Shown here piece by piece: positions 57,181 through 64,000 of a stretch of 64,000 nucleotides of DNA. Location: assembly GCA_009746045.1 (NCBI GenBank), contig RPFO01000027.1, forward strand, positions 3,229,609-3,293,608, read 5' to 3'. A program made the position numbers and the translations under genes. Each line of letters begins with the position of its first letter. Position 1 is the first letter of the stretch. The notes under the pieces were generated by a model that saw nothing but the letters and a program-made list of their open reading frames with translations, searched no databases and was not told where the DNA came from. The DNA is from Mesostigma viride. Its lineage: Eukaryota; Streptophyta; Mesostigmatophyceae; Mesostigmatales; Mesostigmataceae.

Positions 57181-58088
57181 GTGGCAGACTAGGTCTATCG
57201 ACCATCGAGAAATCGTGGTCAGTTTCAAACCTAGCAATTATTGGTCTGTTTCTCGAGCACCGGTTTCACATCAAACTATCGCTATTTCAGTGCGCGTGAC
57301 AATCAAAAGGCTGTGTTGGCTGCATTATTTAACACAATGGCGATCATCGATTGTTGTGCAACATAAACTCGAGGAATTTTACCGCACATGTGCTGGGATT
57401 CGACGTCATTCATGATATTTTTTTCGGGAATTTTGCGACCAGCTAATCCATTCTAAAAATTGTTGCCGCGGAGGGGGGGTACGAGCCAACCGTGCACTGC
57501 GCCCCGCGGGTGCAGCGGTGCAAAAAAGTAAGCCGTTGTGCTAGCGCCCGCTGCATGGGCTACATGGCGACTCTTTGCATATTTTTAATTAGTTGTGGGT
57601 CTATTTTATCGTTACCGTTTGCTATTTTCGAGTTGTCTTTCTATTTTTTTTTCCGCATAATCTATGAAGGGGTGCTCCAGTGCTGAGAAAACCCGCTGTT
57701 CCGGCTGTCGTGTGCTCCATCTTTATTGCACAGAAAAGCATTGATTCGACAGAGGGGAACCTCCGGTATTGCCACCGATGTGGGGACAAGGTGCGCCGCC
57801 GGACTGAGCACTGATACGTGATGGCGATCTAACGTATGGCGGGCTTCCTCGCACCATCCACACCAGGAAGTGCGTCAACTGCGAGATAAAGCTGCAGAAT
57901 GCTTGCGCCGTGAATGTCCGGTCTGGCAGGCGCGTATAATAGAAAGGTGGTTGCTAGGATGGCTTGGAAACCATTTGCGAATAAGTATTTCACCATCTCT
58001 CCTTGCCCCGGTGAAGCATTTGATACGATGTTCAAGAATGTAGGTGAGGGCGCAGCCGACCAGCCGCAAGGGAGGTGGTACGACAATT
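57181..58088. other. Unassigned sequence with small Cys-rich frame
   Basis: Near 57663-57810 the plus strand reads TRCSGCRVLHLYC and, in the next frame, YCHRCGDKVRRRTEH, a zinc-binding-like pattern broken by a frame change. A frame starting at ATG 57914 (MSGLAGAYNRKVVARMAWKP) runs into the minisatellite and cannot be judged. Confidence 0.3.
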
Positions 58089-59593
58089 TCAGCCACCCCC
58101 CCACGCACGCATGTCAGCCCCCCCCCACACCCACGCACGCATGCCAGCCTAGCCCCACCCCCATGCATGCATGGCAGCCCTCCCACACACCCAAGTGTGC
58201 ATGCCAGCTCCCCCCCACACCCCTGCATGCATGCCAGCCCCCCACCCCACCCACGCATGCCTGCCAGCCACCCCACAAACCCACGCACGAATGCCAGCCC
58301 CCCCCCAAACTCACGCATTCATGGCAGCTCCCCCCCACACCCACGCATGCATGCCAGCCCCCCCAACACACCCACGCACGCATGCCAGCCACCCCACAAA
58401 CCCACGCACGAATGCCAGCCCCCCAAACTCACGCATTCATGGCAGCTTCCCCCCACACCCACGCATGCATGCCAGCTCCCCCCCACACCCACGCATGCAT
58501 GCCAGCTCCCCCACACACCCACGAATGCATGCCAGCCCCCCCACGAACCCACGCACGCATGGCAGCCCCCCCCACAAACCCACGCATGCATGGCAGCTCC
58601 CCCCACACCCACGCACGCATGGCAGCCCCCCCACAAACCCACGCACGCATGCCAGCCCCCCCCCACACCCAGGCATTCATGGCAGCTCCCCCCACACCCA
58701 CGCATGCATGCCAGCCCCCCCACAAACCCATGTGTGCATGCCAGCTCCCATACACACCCACGCACGCAGGGCAGCCCGGCCCCACATGCATGTGTGCATG
58801 CCAGCTCCCCGCCCCACCAACACATGCATGCCAGCCCCCCCCAACACCCACGCACGCATGCCAGCCCCCCCCCACACCCAGGCATCCATGGCAGCTCCCC
58901 CCACACCCACGCATGCATGCCAGCCCCCCCACAAACCCATGTGTGCATGCCAGCTCCCATGCACACCCACGCACGCATGGCAGCCCGGCCCCACACGCAT
59001 GTGTGCATGCCAGCTCCCCGCCCCACCAACACATGCATGCCAGCCCCCCCCAACACCCACGCATGCATGCCAGCCCCCCCCCACACCCATGCACGCATGC
59101 CAGCCACCCCACAAACCCACGCACGCATGGCAGCCACCCCACAAACCCACGCATGCATGGCAGCCCCTCCCCGCACATACGCATGCATGGCAGCCCCTCC
59201 CCACACATACGCATGCATGGCAGCCCCCCCACACAAACCCACGCACGCATGCCAGCCCCCCCCCACACCCAGGCATTCATGGCAGCTCCCTCGCACACCC
59301 ACATATGCATGCCAGCCCCCCCACAAACCCATGTGTGCATGCCAGCGCCCATACACACCCACGCACGCATGGCAGCCCGGCCCCACACGCATGTGTGCAT
59401 GCCAGCTCCCCGCCCCACCAACACATGTATGCCAGCCCCCCCCAACACCCACGCATGCATGGCAGCCACTCCCCACACATACGCATGCATGGCAGCTCCC
59501 CCCCACACCCACGCGCGCATGGCACCCCGCCCACAAACCCACACACGCATCCCAGCCCCCCCACACACCCACGTGTGCATGCCAGCCCAGGGT
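58089..59593 (+). repeat. 1.5-kb GCATGCATGCCAG minisatellite
   Basis: About 50 units of 26-30 bp: CCCACACCCACGCATGCATG, CCAGC and a C run. The long apparent proteins on both strands are repeat artefacts. Some multi-unit blocks recur (for example about 58700-58890, 58900-59080 and 59300-59450), showing higher-order duplication. Confidence 0.96.
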
Positions 59594-59699
59594 TTGTTGT
59601 GACCACTCCTGTTGCGCAAACTATGCTGGAATTATTTTTCACCATACCTATGATGGGGGGGCTATGCTGAAATTTTCTTTGCCATGCTTGTGCTGCACA

Positions 59700-60500
59700 T
59701 TTGAGAGCACGGATTCTGTCAGCAAACCGGCCGGCACAATGAATTTGCATGGAATCGTGGTGTAATCCAAGGGATCACAACCTGTGGCCGTCCGGACAGG
59801 TTCGGCTGACTTGCTAGTGGGCGGGCTGTGTGAGCGGGCGTGTACGGCTCTGCTAGTACCTGCCGTTGAGGCCCCAAAAGCCGTTGAGGCTCAGAATCTG
59901 CCACGCAGCAGAGGTCCGCCCCTGATCTTGTTGCCCTTTATACTACGATTATGGTCCGCCCCTGATCTTGTTGCCCTTTATACTACGATTATGGTCCGCC
60001 CCTGATCTTGTTGCCCTTTATACTACAATTATGGTCCGCCCCTGATCTTGTTGCCCTATATACTACGATTATGGTCCGCCCCTGATCTTGTTGCCCTTTA
60101 TACTACGATTATGGTCCGCAGCTTGTTTCGCAAACTCTTCCGGCAAACTTGGTCCGTACCCGAGTAGCGCAGAAATCCGAGCGCACAATTTGTTTCCACA
60201 AAATCTTTCAGCAGATCGCATCCGTAGGCTTTCTAGCGGCCTGTCACCACGTAACGTCCGGCGCCCAAACTTTTCTCAGACGGGAACTCAAACAAACCAT
60301 GACCATTTTTTGGCGGGAATGACACATAACCGCTCGTAACGTAATTGTTTCTCGAGTAGCTCAGCGCCGGAGCTATGCACAACGATTCGGGCCAAGTTGA
60401 GCTTGAAATTGGCCTAGGTGTTTGGAACGGACGAGGGAAATTGGCAAGCAGCGGACCGATTCAAGGGGTATTTGGCGGTTGCTGGCAAAAAGCGATCAAG
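59700..60500 (+). repeat. Dispersed repeat R2, copy 4, with leader
   Basis: Leader 59702-59903, a 40-bp tandem expansion, then the R2 body to about 60480. Confidence 0.85.
59914..60113 (+). repeat. Five copies of a 40-bp tandem repeat
   Basis: Units start at 59914, 59954, 59994, 60034 and 60074, each beginning GTCCGCCCCTGATCTTG. They expand the start of the R2 body. Confidence 0.97.
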
Positions 60501-61270
60501 CTGATGGACGGAACTGACACAGCGAACACTTGCACAGTGAGCAAAACGAGTTCAGCGTGCAATGTTCATCCAGGAGGTGTGGTTGTAGAACATTCTGTGC
60601 GCCAACCGACGAGCCTTGGACTAAATTCCAGAAATGATAGCAGGATCATTTATGGAAAGTAGAATCAGGTTTTGCAAGTAGCTCACGCTGGCGCAGCCAA
60701 GTCCAGGTCGATCATCTATGCTACATGCTACATACAGGCTACCGGTATGCAAATTTTGTGTAGCGCCAAGTCCAGGTCGATCATCTATGCTTACATACTG
60801 CTACATATATCAAAGAGCTTTTTACAGATCTGTTAAGTTAGGTAATCTAAACTCCGACGTAATGCCTTAATGTCTTCGGGGGTCGAGGTGCAGGCCGTGT
60901 TCAGTACCTGGAAGGAAAATTCAGCCATGGCTACGAAAGCTAGAGCGAGCAGAATAATTGCAAACACAACAGCAAATTTTGTGCGACAGATCTAACAATA
61001 TTGCCGTGTGCACTAGGCTTTGTATTCTGGTCACACCCACGTGCCTTGGCTGCATCGGATGAGGCGCCGAACTGAGTCGTCGAGAGAAAACGCGAGGAGC
61101 GCCATCCAAGCAGTTGCTTGTATGTCCATACCCCCGCGCGCATCTTATGATCTGTCTACCATGCATGCATTTTCGTTTCATGGGCATCCATTTGGAAAAT
61201 TCTATGGGAATTGCTGGCAAAATTTCCAGTTTTCCGTTGCTGTTGCCTCGGCCATGCATTGTGGAGTAGC
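60501..61270. other. Unassigned sequence
   Basis: Holds one direct repeat, GCCAAGTCCAGGTCGATCAT at about 60697 and 60768. No gene recognised. Confidence 0.5.
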
Positions 61271-62009
61271 CTAGGCGGCATGGTGCTGCAGCGGTCTCTA
61301 GGGGAAATGCTGCCGACATTTGCAACTCCCCCCCTCCATACCACGTTGTGGGGGCTGGCATTCAGGGTGCTGTATTTGTTGTGACCTGTGACCATTGTCG
61401 TGTTGCGCCAGCTATGCTGGCATTGTTTTTCACCACAACTCTCATGGGTTGGCTATGCTGAATTATTTCGCCTCGCTTCCTTGCCATGTTCGCCATTTGT
61501 TTTGACCACACAGGAACTGAGAGAGCTGTCGTATAAAAAGCATGTCGGCTGCTTTCAATTTTTGGCTGGTGGATTTCAGGTAAGGAAAGATGTTGATCAT
61601 TGAAGGTTGTTTTATTTTGAACACTGTTGTGGTGCATATGGTATGGTTGTTTATTTTTCTTCTCTAGGGTTGTCCCTGGGGGAATTGCTGCTGAAATGTT
61701 CAGTCTTTCTTTCAGTTTATGTGTTCATGGGCGTGTTTAGCCATCACCGAATATAATAATTGGCATTGCCAACACATTTGGTTCTTGGGTTGGAGTTCTC
61801 TTGCGGAAATGCTGCTGAAATGTTCATTTTTTTTTTTTTTCATTTTTTGCACGTGTTCATGGGCGTGTTCAGCCACCACTTAGTAAAATTGGCCATGCCA
61901 CCACCTTTTGTTCTTGGACTCGAGATCGCTAGGGGAAATGCTGATGAAATTATCGGTTTAACACGTGCTCATTGGCGTTAGCTGAGGGACACATCTTTGA
62001 GTGTGAAAT
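61271..62009 (+). repeat. Composite repeat M, further copy, and inverted-repeat-arm fragment
   Basis: Contains GCTATGCTG phrases, the TATAAAAGCAT block and three TTAGCCA modules. The last ~30 bases (GGGACACATC...GAGTGTGAAAT) match 54314-54336 of the inverted-repeat arm, whose continuation reappears at 63972. Confidence 0.8.
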
Positions 62010-62428
62010 TCGGGGTTCTTTGAACGGAGTTTCTTCTATACGTGAATGCGGGAACAAGAGGCCGCTGGATGAGCGGCTTATAGGTCGTAGTGTTTACTCG
62101 TAGCTGTTTGGCTAGAGCTTTTGTGATTAGTAGATGCAATATAGTGCATGGTTGAAAAATGAATTAAATAAAATGTGCGTTCCGCGCTTGGGTTGATTAT
62201 ACCCGGGCGGAACGGGGCGTGAGGTGCAGTGCCCCTGAAAAGAACAACCTACGCATTATTTAATACTAGCCGTGCAGATTCGGGATATTCTACCCCCGGT
62301 CTGTACGGTTAGCGTCTTACTAGCATCCACTAAACATAAGGGTTTAATGACGTCAGTTAGCTAGGGATAAGGGAGGTTTTGCGACTAAAAGCCGCTCTGG
62401 CTGGTTTTGTCGGCCTCTTTCTTTGCTC
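62010..62428 (+). repeat. Split direct repeat A1 (419 bp)
   Basis: Copy of 63392-63810 with perhaps one difference (AAATGAATT/AAATGGATT). Confidence 0.95.
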
Positions 62429-63263
62429 GTTGTCGTTGCGGCGGCAGCCGCAGCTATGGGTGCTGCGGAGCAAAATCCCAAAAGCACTGGTTGCACTGGC
62501 CACTTGGCCAGTGGTGAGACTTCCAGTTGTTAACCGGCCAGGCGTAGTTCCTCGCCCGGTTAACTAAAATAAAAGAAAATGATTACCTCCGGTCCGCACC
62601 TTTTCCCCAGCTTGGGGTCTTTGGTGGGCCGGATGCCGTGACAGGTGCTCAACTGTCGCTTGGTCGGCCCAGTGCGCGAGCTGGTGCTCCGTACCTGGGG
62701 ATGCTTGCACCCCGGGTTGGAGCCGGATGGCTGGCACTGGCGACCCGTGTCTCGGTCCGCGGCCTGCGGCTTTTTCTTCGGAAATTGCTGCTGGCCAGCA
62801 AACTTTGCAATTGCCTTCCGCCGAGGGGGGGGGGTTGGGGCTGGGGACGGCGATGGGAAAAGCGCCTAAGCTAGAAATTTTTTCCCCACGCATAGAAACC
62901 TCGGGGGGGAATGCGGTCTTGGCTGAACGGACTCTCGTTCAGCCAGGTGCCTGGGGCTGTGGCCTCGGGCATCCGGGCTGGCGGGGCCTGGGCTAGGTCC
63001 ACGTTTTTTCTCGAAGCACCCCGGGTCTATGGGGAGACGGCCATAGCGGTACCGACTCGGGGCCCCGAGAGGGGTCATGATAGGCTGGCCGTGCGCAATC
63101 GCAGTGCAAATGCGCTGGGCCTTTTTGGGCCTGGCCATGCATCCACAGCCGCCGGGCACACGCCTCCCGATGTGGGGGGCTCCCGTTTTGCGGCAGGGCG
63201 GTCACTTGTGACAACGAGCAAGGTGGAGTGCGGCTTCAAGGGAAAGCCAGGGCGGGGGTGATT
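62429..63263 (+). other. Interior of second split-repeat element
   Basis: 835 bp, G-rich in places; open frames on both strands show no recognisable domain. Confidence 0.6.
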
Positions 63264-63391
63264 GGGCAACGTACTTCATGAAGGGCCTTGAAAGGCGTGC
63301 CTCCGGGCATGTCAATTAGTGTCACATGTATGCTTCCACTTATTGTTTTAATGAAGATGCTGGTTTTTGTGGGAGCTACGTGGGACATGAA
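63264..63391 (+). repeat. Split direct repeat B1 (128 bp)
   Basis: Copy of 63844-63971; abuts A2. Confidence 0.95.
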
Positions 63392-63810
63392 TCGGGGTTC
63401 TTTGAACGGAGTTTCTTCTATACGTGAATGCGGGAACAAGAGGCCGCTGGATGAGCGGCTTATAGGTCGTAGTGTTTACTCGTAGCTGTTTGGCTAGAGC
63501 TTTTGTGATTAGTAGATGCAATATAGTGCATGGTTGAAAAATGGATTAAATAAAATGTGCGTTCCGCGCTTGGGTTGATTATACCCGGGCGGAACGGGGC
63601 GTGAGGTGCAGTGCCCCTGAAAAGAACAACCTACGCATTATTTAATACTAGCCGTGCAGATTCGGGATATTCTACCCCCGGTCTGTACGGTTAGCGTCTT
63701 ACTAGCATCCACTAAACATAAGGGTTTAATGACGTCAGTTAGCTAGGGATAAGGGAGGTTTTGCGACTAAAAGCCGCTCTGGCTGGTTTTGTCGGCCTCT
63801 TTCTTTGCTC
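63392..63810 (+). repeat. Split direct repeat A2 (419 bp)
   Basis: Copy of 62010-62428. Confidence 0.95.
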
Positions 63811-63843
63811 CCCACCCACCCACCCGTGTCTTGGTTGCCTCTA

Positions 63844-63971
63844 GGGCAACGTACTTCATGAAGGGCCTTGAAAGGCGTGCCTCCGGGCATGTCAATTAGT
63901 GTCACATGTATGCTTCCACTTATTGTTTTAATGAAGATGCTGGTTTTTGTGGGAGCTACGTGGGACATGAA
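63844..63971 (+). repeat. Split direct repeat B2 (128 bp)
   Basis: Copy of 63264-63391, preceded by the C-rich linker 63811-63843 and followed by the target flank ATGCTTTTGTCTTGG. Confidence 0.95.
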
Positions 63972-64000
63972 ATGCTTTTGTCTTGGTCTGTGTGATGGAT

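Larger units (their letters stand above)
62010..63971 (+). mobile_element. Non-coding split-direct-repeat element (DIRS-order-like, non-autonomous)
   Basis: Plan: A1 62010-62428, unique interior 62429-63263, B1 63264-63391, A2 63392-63810, 33-bp linker, B2 63844-63971. This is the A1-interior-B1-A2-B2 plan of the coding element at 45787-51289. The B1/A2 junction (GAATCGGGGTTCTTTGAAC) closely resembles that element's (GAATCGTGGTTCTCTGAAC, minus strand). Flanks GTGTGAAAT and ATGCTTTTG join to give the uninterrupted sequence at 54328-54345. The 835-bp interior has no RT or recombinase, so it would need enzymes in trans. Confidence 0.85.

Noticed and set aside
57914-59765. Proteins of 400-570 residues rich in Cys/Trp/Gly or His/Pro across the minisatellite
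   Set aside because: All frames of the ~28-bp repeat stay open; no unique domain, start context or codon signature supports translation.
40204-60480. R2 repeat as a tRNA-derived SINE
   Set aside because: I could not find A and B boxes or a poly-A or short-repeat tail at a consistent end.

Overview
This is a repeat-dominated window from a eukaryotic nuclear genome. I see no bacterial operon, rRNA, tRNA or CRISPR array. Nearly every recognisable coding region belongs to a eukaryotic mobile element: a chromodomain Ty3/gypsy retrotransposon, RTE-like non-LTR retrotransposons, a tyrosine-recombinase retroelement of the PAT/Ngaro type, a hAT-like element and other terminal-inverted-repeat (TIR) elements. 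Candidate host exons have GT-AG borders (GTGAGT donors). The mixture of PAT/Ngaro, chromovirus and RTE elements with long simple repeats would suit an alga, but the species cannot be named from sequence alone.

Layout. 1-10721: a gypsy element whose 5' end lies outside the window, with protease, RT, RNase H, integrase-chromodomain, an extra 770-aa ORF, a long non-coding 3' part and a 3' LTR. A 587-bp LINE copy has landed in its RT active-site motif. 10727-14913 (D1) and 34301-40201 (D2) are two copies of one ~4.2-kb segment. 15053-17444: a 55-bp tandem array and sequence I do not recognise. 17457-21247: a triple nest (LINE in a TA-target TIR element in an older LINE). 22150-23492: a broken multi-exon RING-finger-like gene. 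23552-34297: a 10.7-kb TIR element whose two arms are oppositely oriented arrays of a ~173-bp satellite. D2 also carries a LINE-like insert with only an ORF1 (34611-36325).

40204-45786: dispersed repeat families, a GCATGC-rich minisatellite and short perfect dyads. 45787-51289: a PAT/Ngaro-like element on the minus strand with gag, RT, RNase H and tyrosine recombinase, bounded by split direct repeats. 52012-53408: a hAT-like element with one acidic/basic ORF. 54018-55991: a 2-kb inverted repeat carrying the same unknown gene in both arms. 56003-61980: more dispersed repeats and a 1.5-kb minisatellite. 62010-63971: a second split-direct-repeat element with no coding capacity. Its ends and linker resemble those of the 45.8-51.3 kb element, and its empty target site can be read inside the inverted repeat at 54.3 kb.

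Paired copies in the window give relative ages. A LINE fragment is shared by D1 and D2 and so predates that duplication. The 10.7-kb TIR element and the ORF1-only insert are absent from D1. The gypsy element is absent from the corresponding point of D2. The LINE inside gypsy is younger than gypsy.
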